Positions 1 to 8,918 of a DNA stretch of 12,380 nt are shown here, one piece after another. Origin of the DNA: Conidiobolus incongruus B7586. Lineage: Eukaryota > Entomophthoromycota > Entomophthoromycetes > Entomophthorales > Conidiobolaceae. The stretch lies in the NCBI GenBank assembly GCA_000697335.1, contig JNEM01015443.1:1-12380 (forward strand). The letters are read 5' to 3'. Both the position numbers and the translations under genes were made by a program. Positions within the stretch are counted from its first letter, which is position 1. Every line of letters begins with the position of its first letter. The notes below the pieces were generated by a model, which saw only the letters and a program-made list of their open reading frames with translations, did not search any database and was not told the origin of the DNA.

Positions 1-960
1 ATCTTAAATTATCAAAAAATTATTATTATTATTATTATTATACTATATATTTTAATAAAATAAACCAAATTATTAAAAATTAAAAACTTAAAAAATTAAA
101 TATATATAATATATTTTTTAAGTATTTTTAATTTAATAGTTAAAAAATAGAAACTATTGAAATTTTAATTTTTTAAATATATTACTTATCATAAAAATAA
201 ATCATAAATCGAAAATTTTATAACAAAAATTATATATGTTTATTATTTTTTAATTCACAATAATCTCTGAAAAACTTATAATCGAACCTAAATATAATCA
301 AATTAATCTGTTATTTTTATAAATCTTTTATTAATTTATTAATAAAACTTAATCCTAAAATTTTTAAAATTATATAAAATTTATAAATAATTTTTAAAAA
401 TAATCTTTTACTTAAGATATCTATTTCTTGATAAATAAATTATTCTAAATTATTAAAAAAAAGTATCTAATATTTATTAAACTCTAGAGAACTAACTTTT
501 ATCACTTTTTTTTCAATTATTTATAAAGCTAAAAAATATATTAAAAGATATTCAATCTAAATCAATATAAAAGCATTTTAATATTAGATATAAAGAATAT
601 TTTACTTATAAGAGCTTCAATTTAAATCAAATTATAAAAATACAAAATAAGTATGTTCTATTGTAAAAAAAAACTCAAAAACTAGAATAATTATAGCTAA
701 ATAAAGCAAACTCAAGTATAACTAAAAACCAAGGCTTTTATGATGAATTATTATAATTAATAAACTATAAATTAGTATATGAATTATATTTGGAAAATAC
801 AATATAAATCAGTAGGTTAGAATTATTTATACCAAATTATGTTATTATATTACTTTCTATTCCTTTTAAACAAAAAATATTTATAAAAAACTTTATATTT
901 TTTGAAATATATATATTATTTATTATGTTTTATCGAAATTATAGGATTCACAAATAAGTT
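1..960. other. A+T-saturated decayed intergenic block, no gene
   Basis: No reading frame here is credible on either strand. The block is nearly all A and T, and the few G/C bases are unevenly split: in 241-540 I count 28 C and 9 G on the + strand. Such saturation is typical of old transposon-derived DNA eroded by C-to-T decay or repeat-induced mutation in fungi, but no element family can be recognised. Composition becomes less extreme after about 700. The block holds an ATT microsatellite near its left edge. The true left boundary lies outside the window. Confidence 0.5.
19..41. repeat. ATT trinucleotide microsatellite
   Basis: About seven uninterrupted ATT units lie inside A+T-saturated DNA. 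It is a simple repeat with no sign of function. Confidence 0.9.
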
Positions 961-1572
961 ATAAAAAAATTGAATTAAAATGATAAATAAGGGTCATTAT
1001 ATATATTACACTGATTGAATTAAAGCTTTTATCATTATAATTGCTTTTGTCAATTAAAACTTATTAGAAAGCAAATTTCATTTTACAAATTATATTAATT
1101 ATTGAAATAATATATTTCTGTCCTTAATAAAGAATTATTTTTTGGAAAGTTGGAAGTCTAAAAAAAGTAAAGCAAAATATTTATATAATAAAGGGGAGAA
1201 TATATGATATATAAAATTGATTTAATTTTGTAAATTTTGTATAAAATATTATGTTTAATTTTGATTATAAAGTGCCATTATTTAATTTCCGGAGTTATTA
1301 TAGATTTGGAAATTGAAAAGGATAATTTTAACTATATTATTAGAAATTTCAAAATATATGAATTCATAGTGAATTCTGTATCAATTAAATTCACAAATTT
1401 AATTTCAATATTGTTACAATTCACTTTTATGAAAAAATTGCATAAACGCAAAGAATCATTATCTATATAATAATTTGTTATTAATTGTTAAAATTTGATT
1501 TTTAAAATTTTATTACCTATATTAAATGCAATCATTGAACACGTGTAATACTTGAAATACATTATTACTATA

Positions 1573-1629
1573 ATGATTTAATTAAACTTTTAATTAAATT
1601 TGCCATTTGTAATTTTTTAATTAAATCAT
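1573..1629. repeat. Perfect 14-bp inverted repeat with 29-nt spacer
   Basis: The left arm ATGATTTAATTAAA (1573-1586) is exactly complementary to the right arm TTTAATTAAATCAT (1616-1629), and the spacer holds a less A/T-rich TTTGCCATTTG core. The arms are A/T-only apart from one G/C pair, so a chance match is possible in this background. It could be a fold-back remnant. It is not an obvious terminator, since this is eukaryotic DNA with no adjacent gene. Confidence 0.6.
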
Positions 1630-1769
1630 AAATATAAATTATTATTTTAATAGTATAAATTATCTATTGATGGATATTATATATATTAACTTATTAAATT
1701 CTAAAAATAAGTTTAGCAATTATAATTGATCAAAAATATTTAATTTTGAGTGTTAATATTATGGCCCAT

Positions 1770-1812
1770 ATTATTTATTAATTATTTAAATAATAAATAA
1801 TAAATAATAAAT
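1770..1812. repeat. AATA/TTAT simple repeat with self-complementary halves
   Basis: A TTATTTATTAATTATTT half is followed by AATAATAAATAATAAATAA. The tract is both a simple repeat and able to form a hairpin. No function is suggested. Confidence 0.7.
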
Positions 1813-2457
1813 CATATATCAAATATAATCACTCATATTAATAAAGATTGAATTTGTAATTAACAAGCTAAATTGTTAAAAATAATTATACTAGATTGTT
1901 TTGAAGGATAGTAATTGATTGAAATATAAATAATTACTACGCGTGATCAGAGTGTTTACAATGATTCAAATTTAAGAAAAGGATTTTTTGAAATATCAAT
2001 AAACTTAACAAAATTCCACTTATATCATTAAATATCATGGCATCGGGAAATATAATAGAATTGATTGTAAGGATGATCGTGAAAGAATGAAATAAATTAT
2101 TTTATACTCTCATTATATATCAACTTTGAACTTTATAATTGATTAAATACACACATTTTACAAATAACTTACTTCAACAAAACCAAGGAAAATTTCTTGA
2201 CTTTTCTACAAATTATTTAGTTGTAAAATATATGATTTGAGAATGATTTCATTGTTTGAAACTGTAACTAAAGTGAATTGGAATATTGTTAATTTTCATC
2301 CAGGGTAAAAAACTATTGGTTTATTGTAGTTTCAAGGATTTTTTTTAAATATTGTTAAACTATAATTAAATTGAAATATAATATCTGATGATATTATTAG
2401 CATGGAGTTCATTGGAAAATTGGAAAAAATGGGGCTTACTTAATTATTGTAGGCTAA

Positions 2458-2577
2458 TCTTCGTTTACTTCGCAGTTCATTCTCTCAGTCGGTAGAAATT
2501 TTTATTGGTCATATGATTTAACCAATTACCAATATATTTATGAATATCAAATTGGACTATGGTGTGAGATTCAATCA
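2458..2577 (+). other. Weak coding-like remnant, 40 open codons, unassigned
   Basis: Stop-bounded frame with a mixed, protein-like composition, including S, T, Q, R, W, Y and C residues (for example SQFILSVGRNFYWSYDLTN). It differs from the I/K/N/F-only translations usual in this A/T-rich DNA. The same strand has a second open frame overlapping it on the left, about 2365-2490. There is no ATG, no recognised domain and no G+C-matched continuation. Open frames of this length are expected by chance several times in such DNA, so it may be nothing. If real, it is a scrap of a decayed gene. Confidence 0.15.
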
Positions 2578-2737
2578 TAACTACAATACTACTAGTATTA
2601 TCAGCTTTATGGTTTGATTATTGTATTAACTAGTGAATTCATATCAATAAATATTCCCATTCTATACAAATTTTAACGATCCACTTATTTGAATTAACTA
2701 ATCCTCTTTCCAAATTAAATCTAACATACAATTCAAT

Positions 2738-2750
2738 CCACCCGCCCCCT
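2738..2750 (+). promoter_or_regulatory. C-rich upstream element (STRE-like CCCCT) of the CDO promoter
   Basis: CCACCCGCCCCCT stands out sharply in A/T-rich surroundings and lies about 62 bases upstream of the TATA box. Its 3' part contains CCCCT, the core of the fungal stress-response element bound by Msn2/4-type C2H2 zinc-finger proteins in yeasts. It also resembles a generic GC-box. No counterpart is visible upstream of the CDO pseudogene. Position and composition are seen directly; the regulatory role is inferred. Confidence 0.4.
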
Positions 2751-2811
2751 CATTCAACCAAATTTGTCCACTTTCATCATTTGACCATTTTAGGGTTGAC
2801 AGAATCGAAAT

Positions 2812-2820
2812 TATATAAAT
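2812..2820 (+). promoter_or_regulatory. TATA box of the CDO gene
   Basis: TATATAAAT lies 84 bases upstream of the ATG. The pseudogene keeps TATAAATA at an almost identical distance (86 bases), and the sequence between TATA and ATG is clearly alignable in both. That conservation makes this a better TATA candidate than the many other A/T tracts. Transcription would be expected to begin some 30-60 bases downstream, leaving a short leader. The ATG has A at position -3, favourable for initiation. Confidence 0.6.
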
Positions 2821-2895
2821 GGGGAGGAATGGACTTGAAATTTAAAACAATTTCCTTTTTTATTTTGACAAGTTCAATTTCTGTAAATTGCTAAG

Positions 2896-3579
2896 ATGTT
2901 AACTTCAAATCCAATCAACGTTCCCTCTCACTTCGCCTCTATGAAGGACAAGTGTCCTACTTGGCCAAAGTGTAAGGTCCATAACACTAACCCCTCTCCC
3001 AAGTCTCTTGACGAGCTCATATACTTAATTCGCCAGGAAATGGGCAACAAAGGGCTCTCAAGTAAAGATATTGATGTTAATAAAATTATTCGCTACATGG
3101 AGGAATACCAGTCTAATCCTGAAGAATGGGAGCGATATGTTTTTTACGATCCTCACCGCTATACCCGTAACCTTATAGATGACGGAAATGGAGAATATAA
3201 CTTAATCCTCCTCGTTTGGGGAGAAAACCAGAAGAGCCCTATTCATGACCATGCTGGAAGTCACTGCATTATGAAAATATTAGACGGAGAGGTTGTAGAA
3301 TCCTTATTTGAATGCCCAAATGAAAATCATCCTAAAGAAAGCGAGATGACTTTAACTAGAGAAGAAGTTTTTGGACCTAACCAGGTCACCTATATCCATG
3401 ATAAGATTGGTTTACATAGAGTTTCAAATCCTTCATCTTCCAGACCTGCCATTTCTTTGCACCTTTACTCACCACCAATCTTAGAATGTAAAACATATGA
3501 ACATGATACAGGAAAAGCTCGCAAATCTGGACGCTGTACTTTCTATTCCAAGTATGGTACCAAGGTGGAACATAATTAA
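2896..3579 (+). CDS. Cysteine dioxygenase, intact and intronless
   Basis: The 227-residue product is a cupin-fold, Fe(II)-dependent thiol dioxygenase expected to convert L-cysteine and O2 to cysteine sulfinate in the cytosol, the entry step of cysteine catabolism to taurine/hypotaurine or to pyruvate and sulfite. It aligns without gaps that would need introns to mammalian CDO1 from about residue 36 to the end. Visible landmarks (mammalian equivalent in brackets): Tyr89 (58) and Arg91 (60) for the substrate carboxylate; iron ligands His117, His119 and His174 (86, 88, 140); Cys124 and Tyr191 (93, 157), which form the thioether cofactor; Ser187-His189-Tyr191 triad; SPP at 192-194 with the cis-proline. 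Cys124 marks it as eukaryotic type, since many bacterial homologues have Gly there. The protein is about 30 residues longer at the N-terminus than human CDO, with an odd CPTWPKC patch at 20-26. The first ATG was chosen for its A at -3 and because the pseudogene starts at the same place. The gene stands alone, with a TATA box upstream and AATAAA downstream. Identification is very secure; the N-terminal extension's role is unknown. Confidence 0.96.
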   Translation: MLTSNPINVPSHFASMKDKCPTWPKCKVHNTNPSPKSLDELIYLIRQEMGNKGLSSKDIDVNKIIRYMEEYQSNPEEWERYVFYDPHRYTRNLIDDGNGEYNLILLVWGENQKSPIHDHAGSHCIMKILDGEVVESLFECPNENHPKESEMTLTREEVFGPNQVTYIHDKIGLHRVSNPSSSRPAISLHLYSPPILECKTYEHDTGKARKSGRCTFYSKYGTKVEHN

Positions 3580-3652
3580 TTATCTACCTCATTTTATCTT
3601 AAAATTCTCCTCGCACTGTATAATATCACCTTTATTTCTTACAATATCTAAA

Positions 3653-3658
3653 AATAAA
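3653..3658 (+). terminator. Candidate polyadenylation signal (AATAAA) of CDO
   Basis: AATAAA lies 74 bases past the stop codon. The pseudogene has the same hexamer 81 bases past its stop, so the position is roughly kept. The motif is cheap in A/T-rich DNA, so the assignment rests mainly on the matching distance. Confidence 0.4.
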
Positions 3659-3823
3659 ATTTCATGTATCACTTAATAATATTAATGTCATATCATATCA
3701 ATATTTCCTATTGAAAAGGTTATCTTTATGAATAAATGAATGATTGGTTATGTTAATTCCACAATATATAAAAGTCAAATATGGATAAGAGAAAGATAAT
3801 ATTTAATTTGTAGGTGTTAAAAA

Positions 3824-3839
3824 TTGATTCACCAATCAA
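3824..3839. other. Short hairpin conserved downstream of both CDO copies
   Basis: TTGATT-CACC-AATCAA forms a 6-bp stem with a 4-base loop about 245 bases past the stop codon. The pseudogene copy has a 7-bp version with a 5-base loop (9824-9842). It lies within the most conserved non-coding block of the duplication. It could be a 3' regulatory site, or merely sequence that has not yet diverged. Confidence 0.35.
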
Positions 3840-3888
3840 AATTCTGAATCAAATATATTTATCTTTGGGTTAAGTTTAATTTGTCGGG

Positions 3889-5484
3889 ATATTCAGGGAT
3901 ATTTTATACTTTGAGATATTAAACATCTTAATAGGTCAATATAGATATGATTTTAATTGAATATCAAAGATGGAGAATTAAGTCAACCAATATAATTATC
4001 AATTTTAGCATTTATTTGATTATATTTGAATTTTTTAAGTTTAAACCAATCTGACAGTCAAGTTTCAAATATCTTAATACATATATTAAAACATTTTTAT
4101 ATAGCTTTATAAAGATAATTCAACCCTAAAATAATTTTAGAGATATCATTTTTTTATTAAACATGTTATTTTAATCAATAATTCATGAGTTTCTTGAATT
4201 GAATATAAATTTGTTCATATTACATATTGATTAAAAGGATACAAAAATTATTTCTTGGAAGAGACGTAATAGATAAAAAAATTTAATTAAGGATTAATAT
4301 AAGTAAAAGAATTCAACAATATTACTTTATTATTTTGATGAATTGAGAATTTTAAAATTAATCATATGATCGAATGATCATATATCATAGTGGATAGTTA
4401 TCATAATGACAAGAAAAATATATTAAAAAATGTAATTTTTAAAACAAGATATATAAATTCAAAGAAAATCTAATAAGAATAGTGAAGCAGATTAGAATAT
4501 GATTATATATAAATATATTACTTCCACTGAAATAAAGAGATTACGAACCTATTCTTACTTATTGATATTAATAAATCATTTTGGCTTGGTCTTGTATATC
4601 ACCTAGAATGTAAAAAACTTTATGTTTTATTCACTCTACCAAAAATATATATTAAATATTATTGTTATTCCTTTATTATATGATATATTCATTACTATCA
4701 CTATATAAATTAAGTAAAAACATAGTTCTAAAATCAAAATTAAATATAACTATTAGTAAAATAATTTAAAAAAATTAATACTCTCTTTTTTTCATTAATA
4801 ACCCTTTGCTATACTTTTAACAAACTTTTAAATATTTAAAAAACGGTTTTTTTAAGGATTAAAATTTAATGTTTCACAAACCAATTAAATTTTTTTGCTG
4901 GAATTTTCTTTTTTGAAATCTTATTATTTTAATTACCCAAAGCAAATATAATTACATAAGTTTTATTCTAGTAAATATATTACACACAGTAGTTTTTTTT
5001 TAATTTTTTATATAAAATTATTTTGATACATTTAGTTTTATATATTTTATAACTAAAATTTAAAATAATAAGTATTTTCAATTTATAATAAAAATATTAA
5101 TTAAAATTTATTTTATTTAAAATAAATAATATTAAACTTTTTATTAATTAAATTTTAAAAATCAAATAAAGATATTTTATAATAATCAATTATAACAGTT
5201 TATATTCACTTATAAATAAAATATTTGTTTATTAAAATTTATGAATATTATTAATTTATTTTAGCTTAATATTTTGCATTTTTTAAATAAAGGATTATAT
5301 AACAATATTTAAAATATATTAAAAATAGTAATTTAATATAATTATTTTTATTTTTGGTGATATTTTTAATAGTTTTTGTTATATTATATTTAGTTTTTTA
5401 AACTTTTATTGAATTGTAAGGTATTTATTTTAAATCTATCTTATTTAAGCTAAGTTTAAATTTTAATATATATATTATATTTAT
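3889..5484. other. Gene-free region, increasingly A+T-saturated
   Basis: No gene is supportable. A 50-codon stop-bounded frame at 4531-4680 (+) reads somewhat protein-like but has no ATG near its start, and frames this long are expected by chance. There is a small palindrome, ATATGATC-GAAT-GATCATAT (4364-4383). The right half is extreme: 5041-5160 contains only 4 G/C bases in 120. In 5341-5460 the few G/C bases favour G (12 G to 4 C), the opposite of the skew near the window's left edge. The block borders the CpG-free island that follows and looks like eroded repeat DNA. Confidence 0.5.
4364..4383. repeat. Small perfect palindrome (8-bp arms, 4-base loop)
   Basis: ATATGATC and GATCATAT flank GAAT. 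It is the kind of site a dimeric DNA-binding protein might use, but no gene is near and chance formation is possible. Confidence 0.5.
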
Positions 5485-5830
5485 ATTGCAAGGCTTCTGG
5501 AAAGTAGTCTTGTAATAAAGATCATGTGGGTTTGATGAAACAGGCCAAAGATAGCTAACATGACATTTTAGAGGAGCTTTACTGAAATATCAAGATATAG
5601 GGCTTGGCCCTGATCAAAGTGATTATCTAGCAAATATCTGTCTAATGACTATTTTATAGTGTGGTTGATCCTTGGCCAATATATTAAAGCTCTAGCTTCT
5701 GCTATAGTCTGGAAATTTCCATTGTGCAAGGATTATTCCTGATATTTATGAGTGGATTACATCTGGAATCTTAACAGATAGTTAAAATTGAAAGGTGAGC
5801 AGACCTCCTGATTTGCAACAATATAATTAA
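5485..5830 (-). mobile_element. CpG-free G+C-richer island, probable mobile-element fossil, family unassigned
   Basis: About 345 bases of mixed composition (for example 23 G/C of 60 in 5521-5580) sit abruptly between A/T-saturated flanks. There is not one CpG in the whole block, whereas each CDO copy, twice as long, keeps about 14-15. On the minus strand two different frames stay open over long runs and read like protein. One contains IYWPRIN, which weakly recalls the YWP motif near the zinc-binding region of LTR-retroelement integrases, but nothing else confirms that family. The block is clearly broken, with several breaks in any frame, and no terminal repeats are visible. Age appears old. 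It could equally be a scrap of a DNA transposon or a host gene. Confidence 0.35.
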
Positions 5831-8014
5831 TATAAATTTGCTATGATATTCCTTTAGCTAAAATAAAAAAATATTTTGCCACATATTTCTTTATTTTATT
5901 AATAAGTGAAAATTATTAAAATGGATTATTCAAATTTTGGTATATTTTAAATTATTTCTTTCCTAATTTTGAAAATTAATTATTTAGGAACAAATAGTAG
6001 TTTTAGATAAAATATTATACTTACAAGTTATTTTCAAATCCTAAATCAACTTATATGGTTTATAGTTGAGTTTTAATAATATTATAATAAAAACTTTATA
6101 TAATAATTTTTTAATTTAAGTATAGTTAAATTCAGCGATAAAATTGTTAAATCAAAATATAACAATAAAATAATTATTAATGAATATATATAAATAATTT
6201 GAAGAAATTAATTTTTTATATATTTTGTATATAGTTCATTATTGACTTATAAAAATATGTTTAAAACTCAGAAATTTAAAAATTTGACATTTCTTCAAAT
6301 CCAAGGTAATAGAATATCAAGTTATAATTCCTTATAACTATATTGTTAATGACCTTGAAATTGACACAACGTCATAATTGTATTAAAAATCATATAAATT
6401 CAGCATCAACTTGATATTTTACAAACTTGGAATTTAAAATCAAATAGATTAATAATGTAAATTTATTTTCAAAAATTTTTTATATTTTAAAGATATAGGC
6501 AAAAATTTAAAATTCATTTTTGAGCTTATTTCCAATTAATAATATATATTTTAAACTACAATATGAATTTCATTCTTGTTATGTAGAACTCTAAGGCTGA
6601 TTATTATTATCAATTTCCAAAGACTAATGATTTATCATTAATCACGAGTTTCTCGCTAAAATCTCAAAGTATTTCTTAAATATATATTGTCATAGAACAA
6701 ATTTGGATTTTATTTGAAATTTCACACAAATGAACTAAATATTAATGAATCTTATATAATTTTGATTTTTATTGTAAAAAAATATTAAGAAATAATATCT
6801 GCTACTATATATATGAAACAAATAATTAATTTAGTAATAATGAATATTTATGTAGAATAACTAGAAATGAAATTTTAACAAAATATTTTATTAGAAACTG
6901 AATTTATATGAAATTCAATATTAATAATTTTTTTCTAGTATCTTAGCCAAAAAACTTTTATCCGAAATTGGCGATTTTCATTTACAAATTTTTATAGTTT
7001 AATATAATTCAAAAATTTAATGTATTGTAAATATTATAAATTTTAAACTTTAATCTAAAAAACACTTTAGGTATACTTTATTAAAGTGAATTAAACTAAA
7101 TTTCGCCAGTTTTTGACCAAAATAATATTGTATATTATACAAGTGGTACAAATATATTTATTTTAATATTCTATATGCTAGTAGTATAAATAAAAGATTT
7201 TTAGTATTTATGAAGTTTTTAACTATATATTATCCTATTATGGATTAACCATATACACTATTTAAATATTTTACTTTTATTTTAATTGAGAATACTTGCT
7301 TTTAAAAAATTTTTTATTTAGGTATATTATGTCTAAAATATATAAGATTTTATCATGTTAATCTTATATTATATTATTATTCCATATTTCATTTGTTTTT
7401 TTCTGATTACTTAATTTTGAGTTAGTATATTATCACAAATTTATTAGAGTTGTGATAATGGTAGGAGAGATATCATACATATAACACTAAATTACTATGA
7501 TTTAATATAATTATTAAAAATTATTGAGAATTCGAGCAATGTATACAAAATTCTATATAGTGGATTTCTAAGAATTATTATTTTCTTTGAACAAAGTCTA
7601 TAATTACAAATTGAAAAACTGAATGAGCAATATTGTAAATTACATACTCTATCAGGCTAAAAATTGAATATGATAAATAAAATCAATGAAGTTTGAAATA
7701 CAATCTGTTGTTTTTATGGTATAATATCTATTAATAATTTATCATGTTAAATAAAATACATTCTTATGAAGAAAACAACTAGTAATATTTGTAATTAAAT
7801 ATGTTTATTGGATTGAATATTTGTGGAATAATACTTTTCCGAGATTTATCATAAAAATTTATAATGATTTTTGCTCTAATATATTTGATTCTGGGTTTTT
7901 AATATGCTTTATCGCATTATAGTAAGTATTACCTTTTACGTGTTTCATATATGTTGAAATAGATGGTAAATTTCTTCAAAAATAATCTAATTTAGCTCCA
8001 ATTGATATTGAAAA
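5831..8014. other. Gene-free region between fossil and ORF chain
   Basis: No coding region, RNA gene or complete element is seen in these 2.2 kb on either strand. Content is ordinary A/T-rich intergenic DNA with scattered short A/T runs. The one structured part is the imperfect fold-back at 6296-6435. If the two CDO segments came from a larger tandem duplication, this region would be the counterpart of the DNA left of the intact gene, but I could not align the two by eye beyond the limits given for segments A and B. Confidence 0.5.
6296..6435. repeat. Imperfect inverted repeat, fold-back or MITE-like remnant
   Basis: Arms of about 28 bases (6296-6323 and 6408-6435) are complementary at most positions, with a perfect 11-bp core AATATCAAGTT / AACTTGATATT. 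Between them is a second perfect hairpin, AGTTATAA-TTCC-TTATAACT (6320-6339), which overlaps the left arm. TCAAAT occurs just outside both ends, though not symmetrically, so it is a poor target-site duplication. The size (about 140 bp) would suit a miniature inverted-repeat transposon, but a single copy cannot establish that. Confidence 0.3.
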
Positions 8015-8604
8015 ATGCTCATACTCAAAGCAAATTCTAAAAATTTATCTTACATAAATACAGAATCAAACACACAAATATATAACTATTATTTTATAAA
8101 ATATATATGTAATATTATATATACTTCTCTTATTTCTTTTTATTTAACTTTGTAGCTTTAATCTATCATATCATTCGATCAATATATCAAAATATTCTAG
8201 TATCGAAACACTCTCAACTATCCGTTTCGATCTAGATTCTAAATTATATGTTGAACTATTGAATTTGATTCGGGATACCAACTCAACGATATTTCACCTC
8301 AAATATTTAGCCTACTCATCTTTGGAGTGAATTTATTTAATTAATGATAATGTATAATGCTTTAATAACCTTAAAAGATATACCTTGGAAGTCTATAATA
8401 AACACATATATTAAATCAATTATATGTATCAATATTATCACAATTAAAGAGTACAATGCCTTCCTTATGTTCTTTAAAGTGATTGAAAATAATTTAAATA
8501 TATCTCAACTTTTATGGTGGTTAAATTTTGTTCTAAATATTTCTACTTTAATTAGTGTATTAAAAATATATCAAATATTGAATTTATCTATTATCATTGA
8601 TTAA
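8015..8604 (+). pseudogene. Chain of coding-like open stretches, probable decayed host-type gene
   Basis: Three + strand open stretches follow each other in three different frames: 8015-8155 (46 codons from an ATG), 8148-8330 (60 codons, stop to stop) and 8344-8604 (86 codons from an ATG). The middle one is the best. It keeps six CpGs in about 130 bases and has balanced composition with D, E, R, T and H residues; its leucine-spaced phrases (SSIETLSTIRFDLD, VELLNLIRDTNSTIFHLKYL) recall leucine-rich-repeat or F-box/RNI-like proteins, families that are large in some early-diverging fungi. The third is hydrophobic, with many I, L, N and W residues, and could be chance. No start context, promoter or domain is certain. 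The likeliest reading is a degraded gene fragment, but unrelated chance frames cannot be excluded. Confidence 0.3.
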
Positions 8605-8832
8605 TTAAATATTAATTGTAAATAAAATTAAAAACATAATCTGATTATTTTAAAACCAATTATATAATTTAATATTCAAAGTATGGATATCTTATTAGAA
8701 CATTTTGTCAAATTTTGAATATTACCAAATTTTACATTTAATATGTTTAAAATTAATTAAAATGAAAAACTTGACAAATTTTAAAAATAAAAGGTATTGA
8801 CATGAGCTTGATACCTTATAGAAATAATCAAT

Positions 8833-8840
8833 TATAAATA
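8833..8840 (+). promoter_or_regulatory. TATA box relic of the CDO pseudogene
   Basis: TATAAATA is 86 bases upstream of the pseudogene ATG and aligns with the TATA box of the intact copy. The core promoter therefore looks preserved, but the C-rich upstream element of the working gene has no counterpart here. Confidence 0.45.
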
Positions 8841-8918
8841 AAGGACTAATAGACCTGAAATTTATGTCAATTTCAATTTTTATTTTGACAGCTTGAATAA
8901 CTTTAAATTACTATTAGA

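Larger units (their letters stand above)
961..2737. other. Gene-free region upstream of the CDO gene
   Basis: This 1.8 kb holds no supportable gene. A 77-codon open stretch at 1237-1470 opens with TTG and has only a late ATG, so it is not a credible eukaryotic gene. Visible details are a perfect inverted repeat (1573-1629), an AATA-type repeat (1770-1812), two short palindromes that match known fungal factor sites (ACACGTGT at 1539-1546, bHLH type; ACGCGT at 1939-1944, MCB type) and a weak coding-like remnant (2458-2577). The palindromes are 0.95-1.35 kb upstream of the gene and may be chance. Composition is less A/T-extreme than in 1-960. Confidence 0.5.
2808..3888 (+). repeat. Duplicated segment, copy A (intact CDO gene with flanks)
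   Basis: It matches 8829-9886 in the same orientation. Outside the coding region the clear matches are the TATA-to-ATG leader (for example TTTTTATTTTGACA at 2857-2870 versus 8877-8890, offset 6020) and a 32-base block at 3822-3853 matching 9823-9855. Weaker similarity may reach up to about 2781, where a TTGACC...TTGACA pair precedes the TATA box and also appears before copy B with different spacing. Shared promoter and downstream DNA point to a DNA-level duplication. A retrocopy would normally lack the TATA box and the sequence beyond the polyadenylation site. Confidence 0.8.

Noticed and set aside
1237-1470. 77-codon + strand open stretch
   Set aside because: It begins at TTG, not ATG, is made almost only of I, L, N, K and F codons, and has no promoter or homology signal. 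This is expected by chance in such DNA.
1539-1944. ACACGTGT and ACGCGT palindromes as regulatory sites for CDO
   Set aside because: They match bHLH and MCB-type motifs but lie about 1 kb or more from the TATA box, and single short motifs have no statistical weight here.
2037-2090. ATG with favourable context followed by 17 codons (MASGNIIELIVRMIVKE)
   Set aside because: Too short, isolated and without a companion frame or promoter. A real gene start followed by decay cannot be distinguished from chance.
2256-2335. TTGAAACT / AGTTTCAA inverted repeat
   Set aside because: Only 8-bp arms with a 64-base spacer and no extension of the match on either side.
4531-4680. 50-codon + strand frame with protein-like phrases (LVYHLECKKLYVLFTLP)
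   Set aside because: There is no ATG near the start and no recognisable domain. Frames of this length should arise repeatedly by chance at this base composition and window size.
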